From: Negativicutes bacterium | GTDB taxonomy: Bacteria > Bacillota_C > Negativicutes > Sporomusales_B > JARLHX01 | DNA: 64,000 bases | Assembly (NCBI GenBank): GCA_031292035.1 | Contig: JARLHX010000384.1 | Span: forward strand, 1-64,000 | Reading direction: 5' to 3' | Shown here: piece after piece, positions 1 through 8,903 of the stretch | Layout: every line of letters starts with the position of its first letter | How positions within the stretch are numbered: position 1 is the first letter of the stretch | Notes under the pieces: model-generated | The model's database searches: none | Told to the model about the DNA's origin: nothing | The model's input: the letters and a program-made list of their open reading frames with translations, nothing else | Position numbers and translations under genes: made by a program

Positions 1-1
1 C

Positions 2-86
2 GACATGGCTTTTGAAATCGGTAAAGCCATCGTCGTCCGTCCTGGCAAGGATGTCACCATTATTGCCTGCGGCTATATGCTGGCCA
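2..86 (+). pseudogene. Transketolase C-terminal-domain fragment
   Basis: The first ~27 codons, read from the window edge (frame starting GAC ATG GCT), encode DMAFEIGKAIVVRPGKDVTI followed by IACGYMLA. This resembles the start of the transketolase C-terminal domain (pattern FEIGKxxxxRxGxDVTxIAxGxMV). The frame then runs antisense through rex, so only a remnant is visible and the C-terminal domain is not completed. It meets rex tail to tail. The 5' part lies outside the window, so either a truncated gene or an assembly/rearrangement junction is possible. Confidence 0.45.
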
Positions 87-681
87 GTCCAATGGACAAA
101 TCTTCACTCACAATATGGATATTATCCGGCACATTGACTTTAACCGGGGCAAAATTCCAGATGCCGCGAACTCCGGCGGCCACCATTCGGTCGGCAAGAT
201 CTTGCGCGTAATAGGCCGGTACCGTAATGACACCGATGTGGATATTACGCATTTTCACCATTTCCTCTAGCTTGTCTATGCTGTAAATTTCAACGCCGTT
301 TATATACTGACCGATCTTGGCAGGGTCGATATCAAAAACAGCAACCAAATTGAAGCCGATCGAAGAAAAATTGCGATAATTGGCAAGCGCCCAGCCAAGA
401 TGGCCGACGCCGATGATAGCAATATTCCAATTCCGGTGCAGACCGAGAATCTCGCTAATATTCCGGATCAACTCCCGGACGAAATAGCCGACGCCTTTTT
501 TGCCAAACTCCCCGAAAGAAGCCAGATCTTTGCGGATTTGCTCAGGAGTAACGCCGATACGCCGTCCAAGTTCCTCCGAGGAAATAATCTCCACGCCTTC
601 TTGTTGCACCTGTCTCAATGTCCGAAAATATACCGGCAAGCGATCAATAGTGGCCTTTGAGATGACACCAGGGTCCTTCAA
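73..681 (-). CDS. rex: Redox-sensing transcriptional repressor Rex
   Basis: Rex represses fermentation and hydrogenase genes when NAD+/NADH is high and leaves DNA when NADH binds. An N-terminal winged helix (about residues 5-80, with the conserved stretch VTPEQIRKDLASFGEFGKKG) precedes a Rossmann domain with a GVGHLGWALA nucleotide-binding loop and the typical IWNFAPVKVNVP segment. I chose a TTG start because AGGAGG lies 7 nt upstream; the ATG 14 codons earlier has no such site. At 202 residues it is slightly short: the protein stops right after EDLSIGLASI, where relatives usually carry a few more residues, so the C-terminus may have been trimmed at the junction with the transketolase fragment. 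It follows hydA and probably controls the operon through the site at 9300-9317. Confidence 0.93.
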   Translation of the reverse strand: MKDPGVISKATIDRLPVYFRTLRQVQQEGVEIISSEELGRRIGVTPEQIRKDLASFGEFGKKGVGYFVRELIRNISEILGLHRNWNIAIIGVGHLGWALANYRNFSSIGFNLVAVFDIDPAKIGQYINGVEIYSIDKLEEMVKMRNIHIGVITVPAYYAQDLADRMVAAGVRGIWNFAPVKVNVPDNIHIVSEDLSIGLASI

Positions 682-921
682 ATGAAAGCCTCCTCGCATG
701 GTAAAAATCCGGCGTTCGGGCACTTACCGCTTCGCAAAAGCCACTGCCCCCGGCACAGATTCGACATAGCGGACGAAAATCCACTGGTAATATCTTACTA
801 GCATCTGTTTGCTCAGATTATTATAAACCAAATTCACCATATATGTCTACACCGTCCCGCAAGAAACGACTCTGCTCGTCATAAGGGATTGCAATTCCCC
901 TATCAGTCGTCGTTACCATTG

Positions 922-962
922 GAAGATGACAGAACCGGGTGAACCCCGGTTCTGCTATCTTC
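922..962 (-). terminator. Hairpin downstream of hydA
   Basis: A long inverted repeat: 6 bp (GAAGAT/ATCTTC), a 2x2 internal loop and 10 bp (CAGAACCGGG/CCCGGTTCTG) around a 5-nt loop, starting 13 nt after the hydA stop. There is no strong U-tract, so it may act as a weak terminator or as a 3' stabilising structure between hydA and rex. The rest of 724-974 shows no gene. Confidence 0.5.
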
Positions 963-974
963 AAGGTGATTGGC

Positions 975-2699
975 TTAACCGCGTTTTTGCGGATGATAAT
1001 GGGTATGCAGCAGATGATGCGATTTCTCGCCCAGCGGCTTGCCCAGCCAAGTATCATAAAGCTCTTTGATCGCCGGATTCTCGTGCGATTTCCGCAGGGT
1101 GCTGCATGAATCGCACTCATAGATGGCGTCAATCCGTTTTTGACGGATATCGCCACAGCTGACGAAGGGCTGGCCGCCGCCGCCGATACAGCCGCCGGGA
1201 CAGGCCATCACTTCGATGAAATGATAATCGGCTTCGCCGGCGCGGATTTTGTCGAGGATGATCCGGGCGTTGGCCAGAGTATGTGCCACCGCCACTTTGA
1301 CCTGGAGATCGCCGACAGGAACTACGGCTTCTTTTAGACCAGTGAGACCACGGACGTTATGGAAATCGATGCACTCCAGCGTCTTGCCGGTAACCACTTC
1401 GGCCACCGTCCTGAGCGCAGCCTCCATAACCCCGCCGGTAGCGCCGAAAATGACGGCAGCGCCGGTGGAGATACCGAGAGGTGCGTCAAATTCTTCCGAC
1501 TCCAGATGATCAAAGTCGATACCTGCTTCTTGGATCATGCGGCCGAGTTCACGGGTGGTCAACACATAATCCACGTCCTGATAACCGCTGGATTTCATCT
1601 CCGGTCTGACGGCTTCGGCCTTCTTGGCGGTGCAGGGCATAATCGATACCGAGACAATGTCTTTAGGATCGATGCCGTTCTTCTCGGGATAATAGGTCTT
1701 GGCCAAAGCGCCGAACATCTGCTGCGGCGACTTGGCGGTGGAAAGATGGTCTAGAAGATCGGGGTACATAATCTCGATAAAATTGACCCAGCCTGGGCTA
1801 CAGGAAGTGATCATCGGCAGCTTGCCGCCATTTGTCAGGCGGTCGATGAACTCGCTGCCTTCTTCCAGAATAGTCAGGTCGGCGGAAAAATCGGTGTCAA
1901 ACACCTTGTCAAAGCCAAGCCGCCGGAGGGCCGCCACCATCTTACCGGTAACCACACTGCCAGGTCCCATGCCGAGGGCTTCGCCCAGCGCAACCCTGAC
2001 TGCCGGTGCGGTTTGGACGACAACATGCTTTTTCCTGTCGCCGATGGCCCGCCACACCGCCGGGATGTCATCTTTTTCGACAATCGCCGCTGTGGGGCAA
2101 ACGCTGGCGCATTGGCCGCAATAGGTGCAAGGGGCTTCATCCAGGCCCTGGTCAAAGGCCGGAGCCACTGATGTGCCAAACCCGCGGTTGATAAAGCTGT
2201 AGACATGTACACCTTGGCGCTCACTGCAAGCACGGATGCAGCGGCCACACAAAATGCACTTGTTCTGGTCCCGCACCAAAGAAGGGTTGTTGGCATCCAG
2301 GGCGATATTCTTTTTCTCGCCGACAAACCGGACATCCCGTAGGCCGAGCTCGGCGGCGATGGTTTGCAGTTCACAGTTGAGATTGCGCTGGCAGGTGAAA
2401 CAGTCCTGGGGATGGTTGGCTAAAAGCAATTCCACCACCATTTTCCGTCCTTCGCGTACCGCCGGAGTATTGGTGCGGACCACCATGCCCTCATTTACTG
2501 GATAAACGCAGGAAGCCACGAGAGTTCGAGCACCCTCGACCTCAACCATACAGACCCGGCAGGCCCCTTCCGGCCTTAGCTCGGGATGATAACACAGCGT
2601 CGGTACCTTGACGCCCGCCTGCAGGGCTGCTTCCAAAACCGAAGCGGTCTTCGGCACCTGGATTTTGCGACCGTCGATTGTTATATTTACCATATCCAC
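975..2699 (-). CDS. hydA: [FeFe]-hydrogenase catalytic subunit HydA (trimeric type)
   Basis: Catalytic subunit of an NAD(P)H/ferredoxin-linked [FeFe]-hydrogenase. From the N-terminus: a [2Fe-2S] domain (C36, C47, C50, C64), a His/Cys3 cluster (H96, C100, C103, C109), two [4Fe-4S] clusters (C148-C158 and C191-C201) and the H-cluster domain. All three H-cluster signatures are intact: TSCSPGW (C300), MPCTAKK (C355) and MACPGGC (C500, C504). Its 574 residues match the family known from electron-bifurcating HydABC enzymes. It starts at GTG with AAGGAG 9 nt upstream and ends in a His-rich tail. HydB and HydC genes precede it. Bifurcation (2 H2 to NADH plus reduced ferredoxin) is inferred from subunit composition, not shown by sequence. 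Confidence 0.95.
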   Translation of the reverse strand: MDMVNITIDGRKIQVPKTASVLEAALQAGVKVPTLCYHPELRPEGACRVCMVEVEGARTLVASCVYPVNEGMVVRTNTPAVREGRKMVVELLLANHPQDCFTCQRNLNCELQTIAAELGLRDVRFVGEKKNIALDANNPSLVRDQNKCILCGRCIRACSERQGVHVYSFINRGFGTSVAPAFDQGLDEAPCTYCGQCASVCPTAAIVEKDDIPAVWRAIGDRKKHVVVQTAPAVRVALGEALGMGPGSVVTGKMVAALRRLGFDKVFDTDFSADLTILEEGSEFIDRLTNGGKLPMITSCSPGWVNFIEIMYPDLLDHLSTAKSPQQMFGALAKTYYPEKNGIDPKDIVSVSIMPCTAKKAEAVRPEMKSSGYQDVDYVLTTRELGRMIQEAGIDFDHLESEEFDAPLGISTGAAVIFGATGGVMEAALRTVAEVVTGKTLECIDFHNVRGLTGLKEAVVPVGDLQVKVAVAHTLANARIILDKIRAGEADYHFIEVMACPGGCIGGGGQPFVSCGDIRQKRIDAIYECDSCSTLRKSHENPAIKELYDTWLGKPLGEKSHHLLHTHYHPQKRG

Positions 2700-2723
2700 A
2701 ATATCACGCTCCTTTTCCTCGAG

Positions 2724-4514
2724 TTAGCCCTTGGTAATGGCTTTGAACGGGCATTTGCTCATACAGGCGCCACACTTGATGCACACGGCCTGATCGATGG
2801 CATGCAGCCCTTTTACTTCACCGCTGATGGCTTCCACCGGGCATGCCTTTTTGCAAAGACCGCAGCCCTTGCATAGCTCGGTGATGTTGTAGCCGCTGAG
2901 TTTTGCACAGGCGCCTGCCGGGCAGCATTTATCCTTGATGTGGGCTTCGTATTCCGACCGGAAATAGCGCAGCGTGCTGAGCACCGGATTCGGCGCCGTC
3001 TGCCCGAGGCCGCAGAGCGCGGTAACCTTAATGTTTTTCGCCAGATCTTCCAAAAGTTCGATATCGCCTTCCTTACCTTCGCCCTCGGTGATGCGGGTGA
3101 GGATTTCCAGCATCCGCTTGGTGCCCTCCCGGCAAGGAGTGCATTTACCGCAGGATTCGGACTGGGTAAAGGTCAGGAAGAACTTGGCCAAATCGACCAT
3201 ACAGGTGGTCTCGTCCATGACGACAAGGCCGCCGGAACCCATCATCGCCCCGGCCTGAATCAAAGAATCGTAGTCGATCGGCAAGTCGAGAAGCTGCTCA
3301 GGAATACAGCCGCCGGACGGTCCACCGATTTGCACCGCCTTATACTTTTTGCCGCCAAGAATACCGCCGCCAATGTCAAAAATGATTTCCCGCAGCGTGA
3401 TGCCCATCGGTACTTCCGCCAGGCCGGTGTGATTGATACGGCCGGTCAGGGCGAATACCTTGGTGCCCTTGCTGCGCTCGGTGCCGATACTGGCATACCA
3501 GTCAGCGCCTTTGGTAATAATCTGAGGAACATTGGCAAAGGTTTCTACATTATTAATATTGGTTGGTTTGCCCCACAAGCCGGATATGGCCGGGAAGGGC
3601 GGACGAGGACGCGGCATACCGCGTTTTCCTTCAATGGAAGCCAAGAGAGCGGTCTCTTCACCACAGACGAAGGCACCGGCTCCTTCTTTGATCTTCAGCC
3701 GGAAATTGAAACCAGAACCGAAAATATTGTCCCCCAGGAGGCCCAGTTCTTCGGCCTGCTGGATAGCAATTCTCAAACGTTTAATAGCCAGAGGGTACTC
3801 GGCCCGGACATATAGATAGCCTTCATCGGCACCGATGGCGTAACCGCAGACCGCCATGCCCTCGATAACCCGATGCGGGTCGCCTTCCAGCACGCTGCGA
3901 TCCATAAATGCCCCCGGGTCGCCCTCGTCGGCGTTACAGACCACATATTTTTTCTCGCCGGGAGCGTTACGGGTAAACTCCCATTTCATCCCGGTCGGGA
4001 AACCGCCGCCCCCACGGCCACGCAGACCCGATTTCTTCATGTCGGCGATCACTTCAGCCGGCTTCATCTGGGTAAGAACTTTCGCCAGCGCCTCATAACC
4101 ACCGTTGGCGACATATTCCCCGATAATTTCCGGGTTGATATGGCCGCAGTTGGCAAGCACCATTCGCATTTGCTTCTTGTAAAAACCGAGATCATTATAA
4201 TTAGGAATGCTGGCATGGGTAACCGGCTCTTTATACAGCAGGCGCTCGACAATCCGCCCCTTGTAAAGATGGCTTTCCACCAGTTCAGGAACATCTTCTT
4301 CCTGGACCCGGACATAGAAGGTTCCTTCCGGATATACAATCACCAGTGGGCCGGCTTCACAAAAACCGTGACAACCAGTCTCCACTATTTTAATTTCTTT
4401 ATCCAGTCCTTTTTTCGCCAGTTCCGCCTGCAGCGCCGCCTCCACCTTTTTTGCCCCTGAGGCGGTACAGCCGGTACCAGCGCAAATCAATACATGCGCT
4501 CTAACATGTTGCAT
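2724..4514 (-). CDS. hydB: Hydrogenase flavoprotein subunit HydB (NuoF-like)
   Basis: This subunit binds FMN and NAD(H) and passes electrons to HydA. An N-terminal thioredoxin-like [2Fe-2S] domain (about residues 1-110, beginning CAGTGCTASG) is fused to a NuoF domain with the nucleotide-binding GRGGGGFPTGMKW stretch and the ESCGKCTPCREG cluster motif. The C-terminus carries two ferredoxin clusters (CKGCGLCKKACP and CIKCGACMSKCP). The 596-residue length and domain order fit HydB of bifurcating hydrogenases and NfnAB-type relatives. The start is supported by GGAGGG 7 nt upstream. It lies 24 bp before hydA in the same operon. Confidence 0.95.
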   Translation of the reverse strand: MQHVRAHVLICAGTGCTASGAKKVEAALQAELAKKGLDKEIKIVETGCHGFCEAGPLVIVYPEGTFYVRVQEEDVPELVESHLYKGRIVERLLYKEPVTHASIPNYNDLGFYKKQMRMVLANCGHINPEIIGEYVANGGYEALAKVLTQMKPAEVIADMKKSGLRGRGGGGFPTGMKWEFTRNAPGEKKYVVCNADEGDPGAFMDRSVLEGDPHRVIEGMAVCGYAIGADEGYLYVRAEYPLAIKRLRIAIQQAEELGLLGDNIFGSGFNFRLKIKEGAGAFVCGEETALLASIEGKRGMPRPRPPFPAISGLWGKPTNINNVETFANVPQIITKGADWYASIGTERSKGTKVFALTGRINHTGLAEVPMGITLREIIFDIGGGILGGKKYKAVQIGGPSGGCIPEQLLDLPIDYDSLIQAGAMMGSGGLVVMDETTCMVDLAKFFLTFTQSESCGKCTPCREGTKRMLEILTRITEGEGKEGDIELLEDLAKNIKVTALCGLGQTAPNPVLSTLRYFRSEYEAHIKDKCCPAGACAKLSGYNITELCKGCGLCKKACPVEAISGEVKGLHAIDQAVCIKCGACMSKCPFKAITKG

Positions 4515-4542
4515 GGTTCTTCCCTCCTTTTTTCACGCCTGA

Positions 4543-4908
4543 TTAGTCTGCGATTTTGCCGACAGCCAATTCTTCCACAATCCGTCCGTTGACAACATGC
4601 TCGGCAATGATTTTGGCCACCGATGCCGGCGTCACACCGCCGTAAGTAATCCGTGGTTCACCCGGACGGACCACATCCACCAGCACTTCTTTTTCGCACA
4701 TCCCGATACAGCCGGTCTGCCTTACGGTGACGTCCTGCAACTTGCGTTTGGCAATCTCGTCCAAAATCGCGGACATGACTTCACGCGCCCCGGCGGCAAT
4801 CCCGCAGGTACCCATTCCGACGATGACCTGAATCCCGCCAGCGTGGCGCAAATTGTTTTGTGACTGGAACTCTTCACGCATACGCTTTAAATCTTCAATG
4901 GTTTTCAT
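4543..4908 (-). CDS. Thioredoxin-like [2Fe-2S] ferredoxin of the hydrogenase operon
   Basis: A 121-residue protein of the NuoE-like ferredoxin fold. The visible cysteines are GMGTCGIAAG near residue 35 and RQTGCIGMCEKE near residue 85, giving the spaced cluster ligands of thioredoxin-like [2Fe-2S] proteins. It has no N-terminal helical bundle, so it is not itself the HydC subunit. Its start overlaps the end of the upstream ATPase gene by 14 nt and it precedes hydB by 28 nt. It probably shuttles electrons within, or is an accessory subunit of, the hydrogenase; proteins of this kind are common in hydABC clusters of anaerobic Firmicutes. Confidence 0.85.
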   Translation of the reverse strand: MKTIEDLKRMREEFQSQNNLRHAGGIQVIVGMGTCGIAAGAREVMSAILDEIAKRKLQDVTVRQTGCIGMCEKEVLVDVVRPGEPRITYGGVTPASVAKIIAEHVVNGRIVEELAVGKIAD

Positions 4909-5458
4909 GCTTTACACCTCCATACAAATTAGCCAGATTGGCTGACAAATACTCCTGGAGCCAAAGGATAACATCCGGATGGGTCAAGGGCATATCGCCC
5001 AATATTGCGGTAAGCTCCTTTGTCGCCAGCGAAAAATGCGTTCCATTCACTTCATGGCTATAAGCAAAATCCAGTTCTGGATTGGCTATCACCAGCGTCT
5101 TCAGCGTCTCGATAATATTTCCCAGTGGCGGCCGGTCAAGATGGCTGTGCCGGTAGACGGCCTCCACCACTGTTCCCCGCCCAGGCTGGGAGCTGATTTT
5201 GAGGTAGCCTTCGCATCGCTGCGTGGACATATCGATAAGCGGCAGTCCCAGTCCCACCCGGCGAGTTGTCCGGGTTGTCACAAACGGATCAAGAACGCGT
5301 TTTTGCGTCTCTTCGTCCATGCCCCGCCCGTTGTCGGTGACCCGGATGGTCATGGTATCCGCTACGTCATTCTCGATAATTTCCAACAGGACACTGGTTG
5401 AACCCGCTTCGATGGAATTTTGCACCAAATCCAGGATATGCAGCGCTAACTCCCGCAT
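4895..5458 (-). CDS. Histidine-kinase-like ATPase (HATPase_c) in hydrogenase operon
   Basis: A 187-residue stand-alone HATPase_c domain. The N box (LVQNSIEAG), G1 box (VTDNGRGM) and G2 region (RRVGLGLPL) are visible, but no histidine phosphoacceptor domain or membrane segment is. The C-terminal ~80 residues do not resemble a known domain to me. It sits between hydC (6 nt upstream) and the ferredoxin gene, which it overlaps. Related ATPases recur in hydABC clusters; a signalling or anti-sigma-like role linked to the hydrogenase is inference. Confidence 0.85.
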   Translation of the reverse strand: MRELALHILDLVQNSIEAGSTSVLLEIIENDVADTMTIRVTDNGRGMDEETQKRVLDPFVTTRTTRRVGLGLPLIDMSTQRCEGYLKISSQPGRGTVVEAVYRHSHLDRPPLGNIIETLKTLVIANPELDFAYSHEVNGTHFSLATKELTAILGDMPLTHPDVILWLQEYLSANLANLYGGVKHENH

Positions 5459-5463
5459 CAGAA

Positions 5464-5961
5464 TCAGGAATATTTGGCTAGAATGCCGGGAATGGCTTCT
5501 GGCGTCAAACGCCCGTGGGTGTCGTCATTGACCATCAATACCGGAGCTAAGCCGCAAGCCCCAATACAGGCCACCGTTTCTACAGTAAATTTCAAATCCG
5601 GGGTGGTCTTGCCGGCAACAACCTTCAGATTGTCCTCTATCGCCTGCAGGATGGCCTTCGCCCCGCGAACGTGACAGGCTGTCCCCTGGCATACCCGGAT
5701 AATGTTCCGGCCGCGTGGGTTCAGGTGGAACTGGGAATAAAAAGTGGTCACCCCGTAGATCTGGCTGGTGGGAATATTCATCTTTTCGCCAATCCGAATA
5801 ATGACCTCTTTGGAAAGATAACCATAAGCATTTTGTGCTTCCTGAAGGACTGGAATGAGTGCGCCTTTCACTCCCTGATATTTTGCTAAAATTTCATCCA
5901 TTTGAGCCATATGGCTGGAATCGCCGCCGCAGCAGCATTTGTTGGCAGGATTGCTGTTCAT
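5464..5961 (-). CDS. hydC: Hydrogenase subunit HydC (NuoE-like)
   Basis: A NuoE-type [2Fe-2S] subunit of the trimeric hydrogenase. The helical N-terminal part (LIPVLQEAQNAYGYLSKEV) is followed by the thioredoxin-like domain with four expected ligands: CQGTACHVRG and VACIGACGLAP. The very N-terminus carries an extra CCCGG motif of unknown purpose. Length (165 residues) is normal for the family. AAAGGAGG precedes the ATG by 6 nt. It is separated from hydB by the ATPase and ferredoxin genes, an order seen in other Firmicutes hyd operons. Confidence 0.93.
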   Translation of the reverse strand: MNSNPANKCCCGGDSSHMAQMDEILAKYQGVKGALIPVLQEAQNAYGYLSKEVIIRIGEKMNIPTSQIYGVTTFYSQFHLNPRGRNIIRVCQGTACHVRGAKAILQAIEDNLKVVAGKTTPDLKFTVETVACIGACGLAPVLMVNDDTHGRLTPEAIPGILAKYS

Positions 5962-6018
5962 GTTTTTCCTCCTTTTATGAAAAAATTCACATACTTTTTA
6001 AAAATCACCCACGGAGAA

Positions 6019-6759
6019 TTAAACCACCACCCCTCGTTGATTTTCACTTCTGAGTGCCTGACGGATTTCCGCCAGGGTTGGTTCTTCCATATTAAAGACT
6101 GTTTTGGGCCCGCCAATAAAGTCTTCGATGGTATGAGCATCTGACGATGTAACAATCGGCCAGGCCGCCAGCGCCGGCATCTTCCGGACAATATCCTGCC
6201 GGTTGGTCCGCGGCGATATCTCCAGTGCCGCCAAATCGATGCCAGGCGGGATAAAGCCCAGCTGCGACAAAACACTGTATACCGGCCTGTCAATATGGCT
6301 GGCGATGCAAAGACCGCCCGCAGCCGCAGCTCTTGCTGCGATCTCCGACAAGCCGAGAGTCAGAGAAGTCAAAAGCATTTCTTCCTTCACCGCGATCAGA
6401 TTATCCTCGGCATCCACCACAAATTGGCCGCCAAACTTATCTGCGTTATTGAGCCGCCCAGACATATGACTCTTGACAATACCCTCCCACTCCCGGAGTT
6501 GCCGCATTTTTTCAAACAATATAATCAGATGGATTTCTTCCTTTGTCTCGACTTCCATCGCCGGGAGTATCGTAACATTCGAGCCTTTGGCCGCCACCAT
6601 GGCGGCCTGGACATTGTCACAGGCATTATGGTCGGTGATCGCAACAATATCAATGCCATGCTGCGCGGCATGCCAGACGATATTGCGCGGGGTCATTTCC
6701 ACCGCAGCGCAGGGTGACAAAAGGGAGTGAACATGAAGATCGGCAACGAATCGCCGCAT
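6019..6759 (-). CDS. PHP-domain metal-dependent phosphoesterase-like protein
   Basis: A PHP (polymerase and histidinol phosphatase) fold protein of 246 residues. The metal-site motifs DLHVHSLLSPC near the N-terminus, AITDHNACDN near residue 42, and ASHIDRPV and TSSDAHTIED towards the C-terminus are conserved. The start codon overlaps the stop of the upstream DRTGG gene (TGATG), implying translational coupling. PHP genes recur beside DRTGG and hydrogenase-sensor genes in hyd clusters; the substrate is unknown. Confidence 0.9.
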   Translation of the reverse strand: MRRFVADLHVHSLLSPCAAVEMTPRNIVWHAAQHGIDIVAITDHNACDNVQAAMVAAKGSNVTILPAMEVETKEEIHLIILFEKMRQLREWEGIVKSHMSGRLNNADKFGGQFVVDAEDNLIAVKEEMLLTSLTLGLSEIAARAAAAGGLCIASHIDRPVYSVLSQLGFIPPGIDLAALEISPRTNRQDIVRKMPALAAWPIVTSSDAHTIEDFIGGPKTVFNMEEPTLAEIRQALRSENQRGVVV

Positions 6760-7100
6760 CAGACGCCAGTCAAGCCAAGCTGATAGAGACGCCCGACCAG
6801 CTCAAAACTGGGTAGATCGGTTGTCAACAGGGTCACGCCTTCGGTCTCTGCCTTGTGGATGGTGTCCTGCTCAGGCGCCACACCACCGGCTATGACGACT
6901 GCCGCTAGACCGGCCAACGAAGCCACGGCAATAATATTCTGATGGGCCTGCATGGTTACCCAAATACTTCCGGCTCCGGCAAAACCCATCACATTACTCA
7001 ATAAATCAGAGGTATAGCCACCCTTCACCAGGCTGTCCATACTGCCTGATGATCCAACCACGGTCAGTGGCAGAGCCTTTACAATATCTCCTACCGTCAA
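6759..7100 (-). CDS. DRTGG-domain protein
   Basis: A 113-residue DRTGG-type domain, a small fold found as a regulatory module in Pta and CBS proteins and as single-domain proteins beside [FeFe]-hydrogenases. The stretch GGYTSDLLSNVMGF and the later AVVIAGGVAP and LLTTDLPSFELVGRL are the conserved parts. Translation probably begins at a TTG that overlaps the stop of the hydrogenase-like gene, with GGGGG upstream. It is one of two paralogues in this operon (the other is at 8893-9261). Confidence 0.8.
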   Translation of the reverse strand: MTVGDIVKALPLTVVGSSGSMDSLVKGGYTSDLLSNVMGFAGAGSIWVTMQAHQNIIAVASLAGLAAVVIAGGVAPEQDTIHKAETEGVTLLTTDLPSFELVGRLYQLGLTGV

Positions 7101-8458
7101 GTCTCGTTTACCCCCTTATTTTCCTTCTCTCCGTCAACAGTCTCTTTTTCCAGTGGCGGAGGCAGCTTTTCGGCAAGATCAACCATTTCCTGCGCCAGGT
7201 CGCGAACCCGTTCCCGCAGGATGAAGACGCAGTCGGTTTCCCGGGCGAACCCTTGGGCGATGTCCTCCGCCAGCGCCTTACAGCCTGGGGAGCCACACGA
7301 CCCGCAATCCAGTCCAGGCAATTTTTCCAGCGTCTTTTCCATCACTTCCACCTTGTACATCGCCTTAAAAATATCCTCGTCCAGACGCATGATCGGCCGG
7401 GGCTCGATGGCCCTGCGGCTATTCGCTTCAAGTTCGGGATATCGTTGCGGCGGTGCCGAGCTGCGGACGACATCATCTGTTTTAAATTTCTCCAGCCGCT
7501 TGCGCATCCGGTGTTCAGCCACAAAACGATTTTCTACCATAAGGGGGCCGCCGATACAGCCGCCGCTGCAGGCCAGCGCTTCAATATAATCTACTTTATT
7601 CAGTTTGCCCAGAGCAACCTGTTCAAATATCTCATTCACATTGTGAATTTCATCGACAATCAAGGCATTTTTGGCGTGCAGCGCCGAGATCTCTCCGCCG
7701 GAAACCGCCCAACCGATCCCTTCCGAAGTTGCCTTGCGGCATGTCTTGTCGCGCGGAGCAGTGGTGATGGCCTTGAGAAGATCACCATAGATCTGGGATA
7801 TGGCAATTGCTCCGGTAATATTGGATTTTTCAGTACCCAGCGGCTGCTTGACCGCCGTCATCTTAGCCGGACAAGGGGTGATAAACCAGACGCCGATATC
7901 CTCCGGCGCCGTTGCCAGTTCCTTGCTCCTCGAAGCCCGGACAACCCTTGCCGCGACTTCCACCGGGGCGTCGATCGGAATGAGATGATCAATCAGTTCG
8001 GGAAACTTAACCTGGACCAGCCGCACCACCGTTGGGCAGGCCGAAGAAATGGCCGGTCGCTTGATATCTTTGCGTTTTATGTATTCCCTGAGGGCTGCCG
8101 AGACAATCTCGGCACCCTGGGCGACCTCGAAAACCTCATCAAACCCCAAGCTCATCAAGCCGCATAAAATAGCGTCAACCGGCGTATCGAGACCAAACTG
8201 GGAATACAGCGAAGGGGCTGGTAACGCCACATTGTACTTGTAACCCTTCAGGTCTTCCAAGCTATCGGTAACAGCGGTTTTGGCATGATGAACACAGCGG
8301 CGAATACACTCTCCACAGTCAATACACCGGGCCTCAGTGATCTTCGCCTTGCCCCCCCGGATGCGAATGGCTTCCGTAGGGCAACGCTTGGCGCAATTGA
8401 CGCAACCTTTACACTTGTCTGCGGCCAATCTGACAGAATGAAAATATTCCGGCATCAT
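7097..8458 (-). CDS. [FeFe]-hydrogenase-like iron-sulfur protein (putative H2 sensor)
   Basis: A 453-residue protein with two N-terminal [4Fe-4S] clusters (C16-C26 and C45-C55) and an H-cluster domain whose signatures differ from HydA: SSACPTVV (C141), TPCPAK (C196) and ACSGGCIGGP (C297, C301). The C-terminus has a further Cys4 motif (C385, C388, C393, C410) of the type seen at the ends of group C/D hydrogenase-like proteins. These divergent signatures, the lack of HydB/HydC-type neighbours of its own and the flanking ATPase and DRTGG genes suggest a hydrogen or redox sensor, not a bulk enzyme. No PAS domain is present. I place the start at the tandem ATGs at 8458/8455, just after the upstream stop; a GTG slightly upstream is possible. 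Confidence 0.85.
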   Translation of the reverse strand: MMPEYFHSVRLAADKCKGCVNCAKRCPTEAIRIRGGKAKITEARCIDCGECIRRCVHHAKTAVTDSLEDLKGYKYNVALPAPSLYSQFGLDTPVDAILCGLMSLGFDEVFEVAQGAEIVSAALREYIKRKDIKRPAISSACPTVVRLVQVKFPELIDHLIPIDAPVEVAARVVRASRSKELATAPEDIGVWFITPCPAKMTAVKQPLGTEKSNITGAIAISQIYGDLLKAITTAPRDKTCRKATSEGIGWAVSGGEISALHAKNALIVDEIHNVNEIFEQVALGKLNKVDYIEALACSGGCIGGPLMVENRFVAEHRMRKRLEKFKTDDVVRSSAPPQRYPELEANSRRAIEPRPIMRLDEDIFKAMYKVEVMEKTLEKLPGLDCGSCGSPGCKALAEDIAQGFARETDCVFILRERVRDLAQEMVDLAEKLPPPLEKETVDGEKENKGVNET

Positions 8459-8471
8459 CTTCACCACACAT

Positions 8472-8903
8472 TCAACAGTGACGGACAACCATCCGTATTC
8501 TGGTCCCGGTTCCCACTTCCGAGAAAATGGCAAACTCATCCGAGCAGCGGGCCATATTAGGCAGCCCCATCCCGGCCCCGAACCCCATCTCTCTAATGTG
8601 GTCAGGGGCGGTGGAAAACCCTTCCTGCATCGCCTGATCAATATCAGCTATACCAGGCCCCTCATCCTCCACTTCGAGTTCGGTACGGTCGGGAAAAATG
8701 TCTGCCCGCACGTTACCGCGGTAGGCGTGGATTATGACATTCATTTCCGCCTCGTAGGAACTGATGGCGATTCGCCTGATAATATCTGATGGCACCCCAA
8801 TTTGCTGTAAGACGCGTTTTATCTTGCTTGATGCCTCGCCGGCAGTTTCAAAATCGGCGCCTTTCAACACAAAATCCAAATGAATCCCCTGGTCAGCTTT
8901 CAC
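8472..8903 (-). CDS. Anti-sigma-factor-like ATPase (RsbW-type)
   Basis: A 143-residue HATPase_c protein of the RsbW/SpoIIAB serine-kinase type. The N box is EAEMNVIIHAY, the G1 box VEDEGPGIAD and the G2 glycine-rich loop GFGAGMGLPN. There is no membrane segment or sensor domain. It overlaps the upstream DRTGG gene by 11 nt and precedes the sensor-like hydrogenase gene by 13 nt. A partner-switching role downstream of the sensor is plausible; no anti-anti-sigma partner is visible in the operon. Confidence 0.85.
   Translation of the reverse strand: MKADQGIHLDFVLKGADFETAGEASSKIKRVLQQIGVPSDIIRRIAISSYEAEMNVIIHAYRGNVRADIFPDRTELEVEDEGPGIADIDQAMQEGFSTAPDHIREMGFGAGMGLPNMARCSDEFAIFSEVGTGTRIRMVVRHC

Noticed and set aside
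821..1156. Open frame reaching from the rex-hydA intergenic region into hydA
   Set aside because: Overlaps the hydA 3' end in another frame, contains the terminator hairpin and lacks a ribosome-binding site.
2940..3815. 291-codon open frame antisense to hydB
   Set aside because: Entirely covered by the well-supported hydB and without recognisable protein features.
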